Assembly: GCA_050299175.1 (NCBI GenBank)
Contig: JBNKVM010000005.1
Span: 1 to 64,000, forward strand
Reading direction: 5' to 3'
DNA length: 64,000 bases
DNA from: JAPHTQ01 sp050299175
GTDB taxonomy: Bacteria > Pseudomonadota > Gammaproteobacteria > Thiohalomonadales > Thiohalomonadaceae
This document shows positions 52,120-59,747 of the stretch, one piece after another. A model generated the notes under the pieces. It was not told where the DNA came from. It saw only the letters and a list, made by a program, of their open reading frames with translations, and searched no databases. Each line of letters begins with the position of its first letter. Within the stretch, counting starts at the first letter, position 1. The translations under genes were made by a program, and so were the position numbers.

Positions 52120-53266
52120 AGAGCGCCTCTATCTCTTGGATGCTGGCCTTGCGAGGGTTGGTGACCAAACAGGGATCATGAAAGGCATTGGCCGCAAGTT
52201 GGTGGATATCCGCTGTGGTGATGCCCTGTGCACCAAGGGTTTTGGTGATGCCTGCATCGGTGCGCAGTTTGACCAGTGCTGAAATCAACAACCGTTTTCT
52301 TTCCTCTACGGCAAGACCAGCAAGCTCAAGTCCCATGGCCTGCGCAATGCGGTCATAACGTTCAGCCGCGGAGGAATAGTTAAAATCGATTACGTGCTCC
52401 AATAATGTGGCATTGCACATACCGTGAGCCAGACCGGAAAGACCTCCCAGACTATGCGCCATAGCGTGCACCAGCCCCAGGCTCGCATTGGAGAAAGCCA
52501 AACCGGCAAGCAGGCTGCCTTCCATCATGTTATTCCGGTATCGCATATCCAGAGGATGTTGAATGGCTGGTACAAGGTTATTGAACAGCAGGGGAATGGC
52601 AGCCAGGGCGTTAATATCGGTTATTGGCGAACTGGCGTTGGATACATAGGCCTCAATGGCGTGTACCAATGCATCCATGCCAGTAGCCGCGGTCAGTTCC
52701 GCTGACAAGGTAGTGGTTGTCTCCGGATCGATCAGCGCAACATCGGGGACCACCATCTTACTGATGATCGCAATCTTAACCTTACGTGTGGTGTCATTGA
52801 TGATGGCAAACTGGGATACATCGGCAGAGGTGCCCGCGGTAGTAGGGATGCAGATCAGAGGCGGCCCCGGCATTTCCACCTCATCCACGCCCTCGAAGGT
52901 GAGAACATCTTTCTCGTTGGCGAAGGCGATACCAATACCCTTTGCACAATCCATCGGACTCCCACCGCCCACCGCAATGATGATGTCGCAGTCGTTATCG
53001 CGGAAGAACTGGACGCCAGCGGATACCTCATAATTTTTTGGGTTAGGCGTAACATCCTTGAATACCACCCAGGATATCTCTGCATCCTTGAGGGAATCGA
53101 GAACATGGCCCAACCACTCCGTCTCGGCCACGCCATGGTCGGTGACGACCAGTGCTTTTCTGGCGCCAAAATTCCGGGCATAGCGACCAACCAGGGTTAG
53201 GGCACCATCACCATAAACAAATTCTGGCACGACGAATTTTCGCAGTTCCGGTGTGTCTGGAGGCAT
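52103..53266 (-). CDS. Iron-containing alcohol dehydrogenase, ErcA-like
   Basis: A 387-residue group III Fe-ADH. It has the NAD-binding VGGGSPMDCAKG, the metal-binding DALVHAIEAY, and HAMAHSLGGLSGLAHGMCNA. The N-terminus (PELRKFVVPEFVYGDGALTLVGRYARNFGARKALVVTDHGV) resembles ErcA, a regulatory Fe-ADH-like protein of ethanol oxidation in Pseudomonas. The start at 53266 follows AAGGA. Coupling to a PAS sensor supports a regulatory role over a plain alcohol oxidation, but activity cannot be read from the sequence. Confidence 0.85.
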   Translation of the reverse strand: MPPDTPELRKFVVPEFVYGDGALTLVGRYARNFGARKALVVTDHGVAETEWLGHVLDSLKDAEISWVVFKDVTPNPKNYEVSAGVQFFRDNDCDIIIAVGGGSPMDCAKGIGIAFANEKDVLTFEGVDEVEMPGPPLICIPTTAGTSADVSQFAIINDTTRKVKIAIISKMVVPDVALIDPETTTTLSAELTAATGMDALVHAIEAYVSNASSPITDINALAAIPLLFNNLVPAIQHPLDMRYRNNMMEGSLLAGLAFSNASLGLVHAMAHSLGGLSGLAHGMCNATLLEHVIDFNYSSAAERYDRIAQAMGLELAGLAVEERKRLLISALVKLRTDAGITKTLGAQGITTADIHQLAANAFHDPCLVTNPRKASIQEIEALYEKAL

Positions 53267-53351
53267 GCTGACATCCTTACTTGAATAGTGGAAATATCCC
53301 TGTGAGGGTGTTGCTATCCTCACACTGCCAAGAGGTAGTCTTCACATTGTA

Positions 53352-53412
53352 GACAAGTCATGCTTTTGTGCGATAAAGCCTGTCAGAAGGGACCCCGGCA
53401 GGCTTTTTGATT
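53352..53412. repeat. Repeat copy R1 (terminator part)
   Basis: AAGCCTG-N16-CAGGCTT with GGCAGGCTTTTTGATTACA. This is the weakest of four copies of the terminator-plus-gene-end segment also at 53950, 56395 and 59708. Located between the ErcA-like and VOC genes; only the terminator side is clear. Confidence 0.5.
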
Positions 53413-53458
53413 ACAGCAATGGTGGGTGAGGCGGTGGAGTGCGGGCTGTGATAGATGA

Positions 53459-53896
53459 CTAAAGGGATTCCCAATGGTCATGCCGCTGCTTGCGTTCATG
53501 ACGATAATTGGTGATTTCCAGTTCTATTCCATCCGGGTCAGTAAAAAAAGTTGCAAAATAATCCGGCGCATATTCCGGGTAATACATGGGTTCGCTAGCC
53601 GGAATGTTTTGTTCATTGAGCCTGAGCGCCACTTCCTTTACCTCATCCTCTCCCTCGACTCTCAGACATAAGTGGTGAAGTCCCGGCGCATAGCTATTGT
53701 GCAACTGGTTAGAGCGGGCAGGCCTTAGCACATAGCCGAAATGCCGATTGTAATACTGAACATGCCGCTCGTTACTCAGTTCAAACTGATTCTTCCTGAA
53801 GCCAAGCACTCCCATGACGATGTCATAGAACTTCTCCGATCTCTCCAGGTTAGAGACTGTAATATAGATGTGATCAATTCCGATAACTTCAGGCAT
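53459..53896 (-). CDS. VOC-family protein (extradiol-dioxygenase/glyoxalase-like)
   Basis: A 145-residue VOC protein with the metal ligand His in GIDHIYITVSNLERSEKFYDIVMGVLGF and a second His in GLHHLCLRVEG, then FFTDPDGIELEIT carrying the Glu ligand. All three positions of a 2-His-1-Glu site seem present. It is single; R1 is downstream and R2 upstream. Confidence 0.85.
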   Translation of the reverse strand: MPEVIGIDHIYITVSNLERSEKFYDIVMGVLGFRKNQFELSNERHVQYYNRHFGYVLRPARSNQLHNSYAPGLHHLCLRVEGEDEVKEVALRLNEQNIPASEPMYYPEYAPDYFATFFTDPDGIELEITNYRHERKQRHDHWESL

Positions 53897-53949
53897 GTGA
53901 TTTTGACGTTATGTAAGAGTGAAGCGATGAGCATACCAAATATAGGCCT

Positions 53950-54038
53950 ACCGGAAGAGGCCCCGGCAGGCTTTGTGTTACAGCGTCAGTGGCGGTTCGC
54001 TATCGCCAGGCTGGCGGTGTGAGGCGTTGTATATCCTC
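53950..54038. repeat. Repeat copy R2 with decayed gene end
   Basis: GGCCCCGGCAGGCTTTGTGTTACAGCGTCAGTGGCGG..., then CGCTATCGCCAGGCTGGCGG. Compared with 59725-59800, it repeats the terminator and the last codons of the 107-residue gene in reverse, with small gaps and frame loss. It lies between the VOC and DUF3291 genes. Confidence 0.55.
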
Positions 54039-54046
54039 CCACTTAT

Positions 54047-54493
54047 TCAAGGGTGGGGGAATGGTTTTGCAAAGGTGAATGCGTTTTCCGTAGGTCCATG
54101 TTCATGGATAAGGTCCAACTTTTCTTTTCCCTCTTGAACGCTGGGTATGTGCCCGGCGGGAATCCACCAAAGCGCCTGGTGTGCCCTTGTGATTTTATTA
54201 AACCATGCATCCCTGTCCCGGATTAACTCCACATGATTGGATTTGTAGACATAGTTCTTCAAGGATTCAATATCCTCCCAAACACTCATGTTTACGATAA
54301 GCATAGGGTCGTCAAAAACCCGAATGGATGTTGCATCGCCTTCCTCAGCCTGTAATCGCCAGACAAATCCGGGAGAACGATCCGCCAGGGCATTGATTTC
54401 ATCGAGACGTTCAACAAACCCTCTCATCGTTTCTGACTCCATCGAGTCACGTGCTTGAGCAATATTGATTTGAGCTAAATGATAGTTGTGCAT
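54047..54493 (-). CDS. DUF3291 domain-containing protein
   Basis: A 148-residue protein typical of DUF3291: LAQINIAQARDSMESETMRGFVERLDEINALADRSPGFVWRLQ and VNMSVWEDIESLKNYVYKSNHVELIRDRDAWF. Members have a dimeric alpha-beta barrel fold related to antibiotic-synthesis monooxygenases; their function is not known. Followed downstream by R2. It may be co-directional with the YciI gene but 93 bp separate them. Confidence 0.88.
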   Translation of the reverse strand: MHNYHLAQINIAQARDSMESETMRGFVERLDEINALADRSPGFVWRLQAEEGDATSIRVFDDPMLIVNMSVWEDIESLKNYVYKSNHVELIRDRDAWFNKITRAHQALWWIPAGHIPSVQEGKEKLDLIHEHGPTENAFTFAKPFPHP

Positions 54494-54586
54494 GTGTTAC
54501 CTGATTATTCTATTGAAGCCAGCAGAGAATATTTGAAACGCTACACGAGTAGAGCGTAGCGACAATATCCATGTTGATTAAAGTAA

Positions 54587-54841
54587 TTACTTTGCGTCCC
54601 ATTCGTAAACGGTGACAATCGAAGACTTCGACGTGTGCACCGGATCGCTGAATGCTATGGCCTCAGCCGCCTCCATATTTTCAGCCCTGATCAGATAAGC
54701 ACCGCCTGACTTGTCCGTGAAAGGACCGGCCAGTTCAAGTTGCCCACGTTGTCTGAGTTCATCCAGAAAGGCTAGGTGCGCCTCAATGACGCCGGGATCG
54801 AACTGAGGTGTTCGAAAAGCTGTGACTAAGTATCTAATCAT
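54587..54841 (-). CDS. YciI-family protein
   Basis: An 84-residue YciI-like protein: MIRYLVTAFRTPQF, HLAFLDELRQRGQLELAGPFTDKSGGAYLIRAENMEAAEAIAFSDP. The His and Asp that form the proposed active-site pair are visible (EAHLAFLDEL; FSDPV). Members may be hydrolases or dehydrochlorinase-like, with unknown substrate here. Confidence 0.88.
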   Translation of the reverse strand: MIRYLVTAFRTPQFDPGVIEAHLAFLDELRQRGQLELAGPFTDKSGGAYLIRAENMEAAEAIAFSDPVHTSKSSIVTVYEWDAK

Positions 54842-54893
54842 TCATGTTCCTTTTATGATGCGAAATGGCCCGCAAATGCAGATTCAGGTCTCA

Positions 54894-55553
54894 TTATGCT
54901 GACCTTGCCACCCTGAAGCCCAGGTCGTCAACCGTATAAGTTGGATGACTTCTCCTGCGATTGGATGCCAAACAACCCCGTGATTCATCTGACCATCCCC
55001 CGCCACGAAAGACACGATATGAGCCGTATACTTCAGGGTCATACAGATCCCAACACCACTCCCAGACATTGCCTAGCATATCGAACAAACCAAAATCGTT
55101 GGGCAGTTTCAAACCGACATCATGTGTAGTGCCGTTGGAATTCCCTTCATACCAGGCAATATCCTCAATGCTCCCATATTGGACGGTCCCCGATTTTGCC
55201 CTACATGAATATTCCCACTCCGCATCGGTCGGTAATCTGTAGCCATCGGCACTACTCACCAGAGCTACCGATTCGTTATCAGTGTCGATCAGATAGCATC
55301 TCTCCAGGCCGGATAGTTCACTGAGAGCATTACAAAATCGGACCGCATCAAACCAGGAAACACTCTCCACTGGTTTATTCTGCCCACGGAAGGTAGAAGG
55401 GGTGCATGACATGACGTCAGAGTATATTTCCTGAGTTATCAGGTGTTTGCTCAGCAAGAACGGTTCTATTTTAGAACTCCAGCTAGTCTTCTTTCGATCA
55501 TCCCGCAAGCGAATTGCGCCTTGCGGAATAGAAACCATCCAGTCTTCAATCAT
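54894..55553 (-). CDS. SUMF1/formylglycine-generating-enzyme-like protein
   Basis: A 219-residue protein with the FGE-sulfatase fold: KHLITQEIYSDVM, PVESVSWFDAVRFCNALSELSG, YRLPTDAEWEYSCRAKSG, LGNVWEWCWDLYD and GGGWSDESRGCLASNRRRSHPTYTVDDLGFRVA. Only one cysteine is in the position of the FGE catalytic pair (RGCLA), and no sulfatase gene is in the window, so sulfatase activation is doubtful. Related proteins have many roles. It is AT-richer than the core genes. Confidence 0.85.
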   Translation of the reverse strand: MIEDWMVSIPQGAIRLRDDRKKTSWSSKIEPFLLSKHLITQEIYSDVMSCTPSTFRGQNKPVESVSWFDAVRFCNALSELSGLERCYLIDTDNESVALVSSADGYRLPTDAEWEYSCRAKSGTVQYGSIEDIAWYEGNSNGTTHDVGLKLPNDFGLFDMLGNVWEWCWDLYDPEVYGSYRVFRGGGWSDESRGCLASNRRRSHPTYTVDDLGFRVARSA

Positions 55554-55653
55554 AATTCTTCCACACTACATATTCGGCAGCTATAAAACGGGGCGCGGTA
55601 CAAGCGTCTGGCGACCGAATCAAATGACACTGCTATGTCTGAACTTCAAAGTT

Positions 55654-55890
55654 TTACACGCCTTCTTTTGCCCGAGCAATGGCAGCTTCGATGGCTACTT
55701 TCGCCTGGGGGCTGTTCTTCCAGCAAGTTGTTCGGAGCATTGATGCAACCATTTTGGCTATATCATCCACCTGATGGGCCGCTAACTCAGCAAATGAGTC
55801 GATACCTATCTCTTCAAAACGCTTCAGGACGGTTGGGCCAACGCCCTTCACAGCCAAAAGAGCTTCCCTTTCAGAATCTGAAAATGCCAC
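55654..55890 (-). CDS. Small helix-hairpin-helix protein
   Basis: A 78-residue protein. A helix-hairpin-helix covers residues about 8-33 (EALLAVKGVGPTVLKRFEEIGIDSFAELA), with the GVGP turn. The remaining sequence is helical. I start at the GTG 55890, with GGAG 7 bases upstream; an upstream GTG and TTG are possible. It is reminiscent of the HHH of the Cdd1-like gene at 58441. DNA or RNA binding is suggested by the fold only. Confidence 0.7.
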   Translation of the reverse strand: MAFSDSEREALLAVKGVGPTVLKRFEEIGIDSFAELAAHQVDDIAKMVASMLRTTCWKNSPQAKVAIEAAIARAKEGV

Positions 55891-55958
55891 TTTCACTCTC
55901 CATAGGGAACACAACAATGATTACACGTCGTTGTGACGTTTTGTGGTACGTCAATTGG

Positions 55959-56378
55959 TCAGATCAGCATCGTGGCGATCGCGCCGATATAAAGAAATAG
56001 CGCGACTGTTATGCCCCGGAACGGAATACTGAACCAATATCGCCTGGCGAGTAGTGTATACCCCACGAGCAGGGTCAGGCCGACCACCAGTAGGTACGTT
56101 GACTCAAATAGGAAAACAGAATGGGCAAGTGCCAGGTAGCCGTATACCAGGCCGAACAGGATTGCGCCGAAGCTATGGCTTGCATTGAATCCGATCCAGG
56201 CGTTCCACATGGAAGTCTCGTGACTAATTACCGGGGAGACAGTACGCATCCGCTCTTGAAGGTCACTGTCTCGTGGCCGTAGCTTCGTGCCGTAGAATGT
56301 ATAGATGAGATGTGCGGTGCCGAGCAGCAATATGACTGCCGCGCTACCAGCCATAAGAAATATTGCAATGTGTTCCAA
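55959..56378 (-). CDS. Four-helix membrane protein of unknown function
   Basis: A 139-residue membrane protein with four helices (IFLMAGSAAVILLLGTAHLIYTF, SFGAILFGLVYGYLALAH, FESTYLLVVGLTLLVGYTLLA, GITVALFLYIGAIATML). The hydrophilic loop between the first two includes VSPVISHETSMWNAWIGFNASHSFG, a conserved-looking stretch with a Trp and His. I do not recognise a named family. Confidence 0.75.
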   Translation of the reverse strand: MEHIAIFLMAGSAAVILLLGTAHLIYTFYGTKLRPRDSDLQERMRTVSPVISHETSMWNAWIGFNASHSFGAILFGLVYGYLALAHSVFLFESTYLLVVGLTLLVGYTLLARRYWFSIPFRGITVALFLYIGAIATMLI

Positions 56379-56394
56379 TGTGTTTTCTCCGTTA

Positions 56395-56431
56395 GCCCGC
56401 CGGAGTACACCCGGCAGGCTTTTTTATTGCA
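56395..56431. terminator. Repeat copy R3 terminator
   Basis: AGCCCGCCGG/CCGGCAGGCT with one mismatch, followed by TTTTTTATTGCATCA. This is the terminator half of R3, close in sequence to that of R4 at 59708. Confidence 0.6.
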
Positions 56432-56570
56432 TCAGTGGCGGGTTGCGTTATCGCCAAGCTTGCGGGTGAGGCGGCGTACCTCTTCCCTCAGTTTCTCGTT
56501 AGCCTGCTGGGCCTCCTAGATCAGATCCTGAAGCAGCATCGCGCTGACGCGGGTGGGGTGTAATTCAATG
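56432..56570 (-). pseudogene. Decayed copy of the 107-residue gene (3' part only)
   Basis: Read in reverse from about 56565 to 56432 the frame gives TRVSAMLLQDLI, then a stop, then EAQQANEKLREEVRRLTRKLGDNATRH. It matches the last 45 residues of the protein at 59748-60071 except for a CAG-to-TAG change and a few substitutions. The 5' part of the gene is absent. A clear remnant. Confidence 0.85.
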
Positions 56571-56608
56571 GATAAAGCCGTTCTCGGTCAGTGAAGCCAT
56601 ACTAGCTG

Positions 56609-56637
56609 TTGATAAGGGCGGGCCTGGGTCATATAAT
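56609..56637 (+). promoter_or_regulatory. Sigma-70 promoter of methyltransferase gene 2
   Basis: TTGATA and TATAAT with a 17-bp spacer. Sequence identity with copy 1 begins at the -10 region (CATATAATCGCC) and is absent upstream, although the -35 hexamer is also near-consensus. Confidence 0.8.
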
Positions 56638-56644
56638 CGCCACC

Positions 56645-56787
56645 GTTATGAACATCTAATCGACATCGCGGATTTGCATCGGTTTCTTCTTTCCCGGCGG
56701 GAGAGAAAAGATGCGCTACAACTCGTCCGCACAATTCCCAAACAATACTTTCACTATGGAAGCCAAAAGGCTTCAAGGGATTCTATT
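56645..56787 (+). other. Conserved leader of methyltransferase gene 2
   Basis: Roughly 93% the same as the leader at 49979-50121. The terminal hairpin is kept with a changed loop (GAAGCC-AAAA-GGCUUC instead of AUCA). In the long stem, one arm change gives a G-U wobble and another breaks a pair. As in copy 1, the frame is open through most of it, so both RNA structure and coding extension remain possible. Confidence 0.5.
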
Positions 56788-57615
56788 ATGTACGATTTGA
56801 TGCATGACATTGCTGTCCGTCCTGCGCCGTTCGCCAAATACACGGCCAGGGATCTATGGACAAAACCTCACCTCGCTCGGCAGATGCTGAAGTACCATCT
56901 CAATCAGGAGACGGATCTGGCATCGCGCCGAATTGAGATCATCGATAAAGCCGTTAGCTGGTTCGACAAGCAGCTCGGACTATCCGGCAAAAGCCTGTGC
57001 GATCTGGGCTGCGGACCGGGTCTCTATGCCCAGCGTTTTGCCGCAAAGGGTGCAACGGTGACTGGCGTCGATTTTTCGAAACAGGCCATCGACTACGCCA
57101 AAGCAAACACGGACAAGTCGATTCGCTATCTGGTTGCCGACTACCTCAACGATGAACTGTCTACCGGCTTCGACATCATCACACTGATCTATATGGACCT
57201 GTGTGTCCTGTCACCGGAACAACGGTCAAAGCTATTGGGCAGAATGCGCAAGATGCTTAACCCCGGCGGCTACATCGTGCTGGACGTTCCCGGCATGGGG
57301 ATGCTGAAGGTTCGGGAAGAGAGCACCCAGATCGAAGATCGACTGATGGGTGGCTTCTGGGCCGAAGGCGATTACGTCGGTATCCAGAAAACGCTTATCT
57401 ACGAAGCCGAGCGTCTGGTGCTGGATCGTTACGCCATCGTCGAGCCTGGGCAAACCTGGCAGATCTACAACTGGGCCCAGCACTACACGCCAGAAGCAAT
57501 CACGGCGGAACTGCACGATGCGGGTTTTGTTGTCACTGAAATGGCAGGTGACCTGACTGGCGCAGCGTTGGCAACAGAAAGCGATGCGATAGCAGTTATT
57601 GCCAGAAGGAGCTAG
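56788..57615 (+). CDS. Class I SAM-dependent methyltransferase, copy 2
   Basis: A 275-residue paralogue of the gene at 50122. The SAM-binding motif is the same (CDLGCGPGLYAQRFAAKG) with differences mostly outside the active site (EKLKLSGK to KQLGLSGK; EEITQ to EESTQ; EEEQL to EAERL). Both copies have intact frames and intact motifs, so both are probably functional. The preceding promoter and leader are given separately. Confidence 0.88.
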   Translation: MYDLMHDIAVRPAPFAKYTARDLWTKPHLARQMLKYHLNQETDLASRRIEIIDKAVSWFDKQLGLSGKSLCDLGCGPGLYAQRFAAKGATVTGVDFSKQAIDYAKANTDKSIRYLVADYLNDELSTGFDIITLIYMDLCVLSPEQRSKLLGRMRKMLNPGGYIVLDVPGMGMLKVREESTQIEDRLMGGFWAEGDYVGIQKTLIYEAERLVLDRYAIVEPGQTWQIYNWAQHYTPEAITAELHDAGFVVTEMAGDLTGAALATESDAIAVIARRS

Positions 57616-57631
57616 TGTTTAGATAAGATGG

Positions 57632-57683
57632 AGGTACCAGAGGGCAAGCATTAAATATCCTGAGCGAACGCTCTCTGGTACCT
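57632..57683 (+). terminator. Long hairpin after methyltransferase gene 2
   Basis: AGGTACCAGAG (57632-57642) and CTCTGGTACCT (57673-57683) are perfect 11-bp arms with a 30-base loop. A T-tract is poor (GTTTACGG), so this could be a regulatory hairpin instead. Confidence 0.45.
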
Positions 57684-57825
57684 GTTTACGGTTCACACCC
57701 GCAGCGGTTTGAACTGATGCAGTCGTGCAAGTGAATCGTTGGTGAGCGATTGGCCAACTTCAGGAATGAAATGCCGATCGTATTACCCGAACGGATTTGC
57801 TTCACTCTTTCTGATGGGGGACAGC

Positions 57826-58368
57826 ATGTTTGAGATCATTCCTAACTGGCATCCTGTTTTTGTGCACTTTACTGTAGCGCTCTTATCGCTCTCGGTTGGA
57901 CTAACAGTAATATCGCCTGTAATACGATCTCCGCTAAAAGAGGAGTGGCGTATCGTAGCAAGATGGTCACTCTGGTTCGGCACCGGATTTTCAATAGTTA
58001 CAGGACTGAGTGGGCTCTATGCCTATAACACGGTTGCACACGATACCGTTTCCCACCTGGCGATGAACGACCACCGTAACTGGGCCATCGCCACCATTTC
58101 CCTCTTTCTTGCCCTGACTATCTGGTCGATTTTCCGCGTACGACGTAAACAGGTGCTCGGACCGGTATTTGCCGCTGTCATGGTGGGTGCCGGAGGGGTG
58201 TTGGCCTCGACCGCCTGGCACGGCGGTGAACTTGTCTATCGCTACGGGCTGGGCGTTATGTCACTTCCCCAGGCAGAGGAAGAAGAAGGGCATGCGCACG
58301 AAGACGCCAAAGCTGATCCGCACCCGCATCCGGATGATGCTCATCATCATGGCAATACCGTTAATTAA
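57826..58368 (+). CDS. DUF2231-type membrane protein with His-rich tail
   Basis: A 180-residue protein with four helices and the motif IIPNWHPVFVHFTVALLSLSVG at its start (the H-P-x-x-V-H core of DUF2231). The fourth helix is followed by AWHGGELVYRYGLGVM and a tail rich in Glu and His (EEEEGHAHEDAKADPHPHPDDAHHHG) that may bind metal. The start at 57826 follows GGGGGA. Some DUF2231 proteins carry haem or copper; here that is speculation. Confidence 0.85.
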   Translation: MFEIIPNWHPVFVHFTVALLSLSVGLTVISPVIRSPLKEEWRIVARWSLWFGTGFSIVTGLSGLYAYNTVAHDTVSHLAMNDHRNWAIATISLFLALTIWSIFRVRRKQVLGPVFAAVMVGAGGVLASTAWHGGELVYRYGLGVMSLPQAEEEEGHAHEDAKADPHPHPDDAHHHGNTVN

Positions 58369-58440
58369 CGGGAAGATTAAAGGTCTGGCCCGTTAATTGA
58401 GTTAGATAGCAGAGAAAATTACAAAACCTGGCTACACATT

Positions 58441-58713
58441 TTATTTCCAGTTCCACCATTTGAGAAGCTCAGGAACGTGAGTTTCATTTGATGCGAAGTA
58501 CACTGCGCATCGACAATGGTACAAAACACAACGATCAAGCACCGCGCCTCTTGATTCGCATATCTCTTCGTAAAGCCTTTCTGGGTCACGCCCCATGAGA
58601 TCGAATATGTCGGAAATCCCTATCTCCGCCAGCATCATTCCCACTTTAGGGCCAATGCCAGGGATATAGGCCAATTCTTCTATTGCTGCATTCAAGTTGG
58701 TTTTATGGCTCAT
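58441..58713 (-). CDS. Helix-hairpin-helix protein (Cdd1/pathogenicity-locus family)
   Basis: A 90-residue protein with NLNAAIEELAYIPGIGPKVGMMLAEIGISDIFDLMGRDPERLYEEICESRGAVLDRCVLYHCRCAVYFAS. HHH motif IPGIGP and the following DRCVLYHCRCAVYFA match the Cdd1 family. The longer upstream frame is not used because it would overlap an operator at 58768-58785. That operator matches the one beside the WYL regulator gene at 28 kb. DNA-binding is likely. Confidence 0.82.
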   Translation of the reverse strand: MSHKTNLNAAIEELAYIPGIGPKVGMMLAEIGISDIFDLMGRDPERLYEEICESRGAVLDRCVLYHCRCAVYFASNETHVPELLKWWNWK

Positions 58714-58767
58714 AACGCAGGTCACTTTCCCTTTTACGGCTGGAGAGATGACAATAAACCCGCTCTC

Positions 58768-58785
58768 CTGACACCGTGATGTCAG
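58768..58785. promoter_or_regulatory. Second copy of the CTGACA-N6-TGTCAG operator
   Basis: CTGACA-CCGTGA-TGTCAG with the same CTC left flank and a TA right flank as the site at 27860. It is 55 bp upstream of the Cdd1-like start, the right place for control of that gene. Confidence 0.65.
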
Positions 58786-58955
58786 TAAAAGCATTAATAG
58801 GGGATCGATTCTGGTTGACGTGCGCGGAGCCAATCTTGCCGAGCAGCGTAAACCTGCCGGGGGCACAGACAGGCCCTGTATCAGCACTTCAATGGCGGAT
58901 GAGCCAGTATCTGAGGTTGATATACATTCCATATTGATTATATTCCAGTAATGGA

Positions 58956-59318
58956 ATGGGAAGTCGAGTACAGGACGAGTTCGGCAAGTGGTGGGAAAGC
59001 CTCTCAGAAGCAGAGCAGGAGGATGTCGCTGCGACGGTTGAATTGCTGGAGGAGAAGGGCCCTCAGCTTCCCCACCCCTATAGTTCAGGAATCAATGGCT
59101 CCAGGCATCCGCATATGCGAGAGCTTCGAATCCAGCATGCAGGAAGGCCCTACAGGGTGCTTTATGCCTTCGACCCACGCCGAATGGCTATCCTGCTGAT
59201 TGGTGGAGACAAGACCGGTAATAACCGTTGGTACGACGAGCATGTCCCGTTGGCGGATCGGCTCTACGATGAACACCTGGCAGTATTAGAGAGAGAAGCT
59301 AACTCTCGGAAAAAATAG
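58956..59318 (+). CDS. HigB/RelE-like toxin, N-terminus probably altered by a one-base loss
   Basis: A 120-residue toxin of the type II HigB2-like group (GINGSRHPHMRELRIQHAGRPYRVLYAFDPRRMAILLIGGDKTGNNRWYDEHVPLADRLYDEHL). The annotated ATG at 58956 gives MGSRVQDEFGKWW. The start at 58951 in another frame gives MEWEVEY, which is the family N-terminus, and joins after a one-base loss near 58972. The catalytic basic residues (K/R of GDKTG and R of RELR) are intact. Translation from 58956 would probably still yield an active fold. Confidence 0.85.
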   Translation: MGSRVQDEFGKWWESLSEAEQEDVAATVELLEEKGPQLPHPYSSGINGSRHPHMRELRIQHAGRPYRVLYAFDPRRMAILLIGGDKTGNNRWYDEHVPLADRLYDEHLAVLEREANSRKK

Positions 59319-59336
59319 CGATAGCGGAGACGAGGC

Positions 59337-59672
59337 ATGGCTAAAAAATTCAGAGATCTGCGTAAAGCGATGAGCCCCGGGGCCCAGGCGCGCTCACGTG
59401 CGAAGGCCAAGGCAATGAAGGCGACCTTGCCCCTCGCCGAGCTTCGTCAAGCCCGCCTTTTCTCTCAGGAACAGCTTGCCGCAGAGCTTGAGGTCAAACA
59501 GCCCGCCGTGGCCAAAATAGAGAAAAAGACGGATATGTATATTTCCACACTGCGCCGCTTTATCGAGGCAATGGGTGGGCAGTTAGAGATTCGTGCTCAT
59601 TTTCCCGATGGCGATGTCACCATCAACCAGTTCGAAGAGCTGGAGAACGATAAACAAAAGAACGTTAGTTAG
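59337..59672 (+). CDS. HigA-like antitoxin, XRE family
   Basis: A 111-residue HTH_XRE protein: LPLAELRQARLFSQEQLAAELEVKQPAVAKIEKKTDMYISTLRRFIEAMGGQLEI is the DNA-binding domain. The toxin gene is 18 bp upstream, the toxin-first order of higBA. The N-terminal 30 residues are rich in Lys, Arg and Ala. It binds the toxin and represses the operon by family knowledge. Confidence 0.9.
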   Translation: MAKKFRDLRKAMSPGAQARSRAKAKAMKATLPLAELRQARLFSQEQLAAELEVKQPAVAKIEKKTDMYISTLRRFIEAMGGQLEIRAHFPDGDVTINQFEELENDKQKNVS

Positions 59673-59707
59673 CAGATCGCCAACAGTTGGCGATAGAGAA
59701 AATGACA

Positions 59708-59740
59708 AAGCCTGCCGGGAATACTCCCGGCAGGCTTTTT
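59708..59740. terminator. Terminator of the R4 repeat copy
   Basis: AAGCCTGCCGGGA/TCCCGGCAGGCTT with a 4-base loop (ATAC) and a six-T run. It is the best formed of the four copies and lies between the convergent antitoxin gene and the 107-residue gene. Confidence 0.9.
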
Positions 59741-59747
59741 TATTACA

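Noticed and set aside
53896..54046. Small open frame on the plus strand over the VOC gene and R2
   Set aside because: It overlaps the VOC gene antisense and lacks a ribosome site; R2 explains the sequence.
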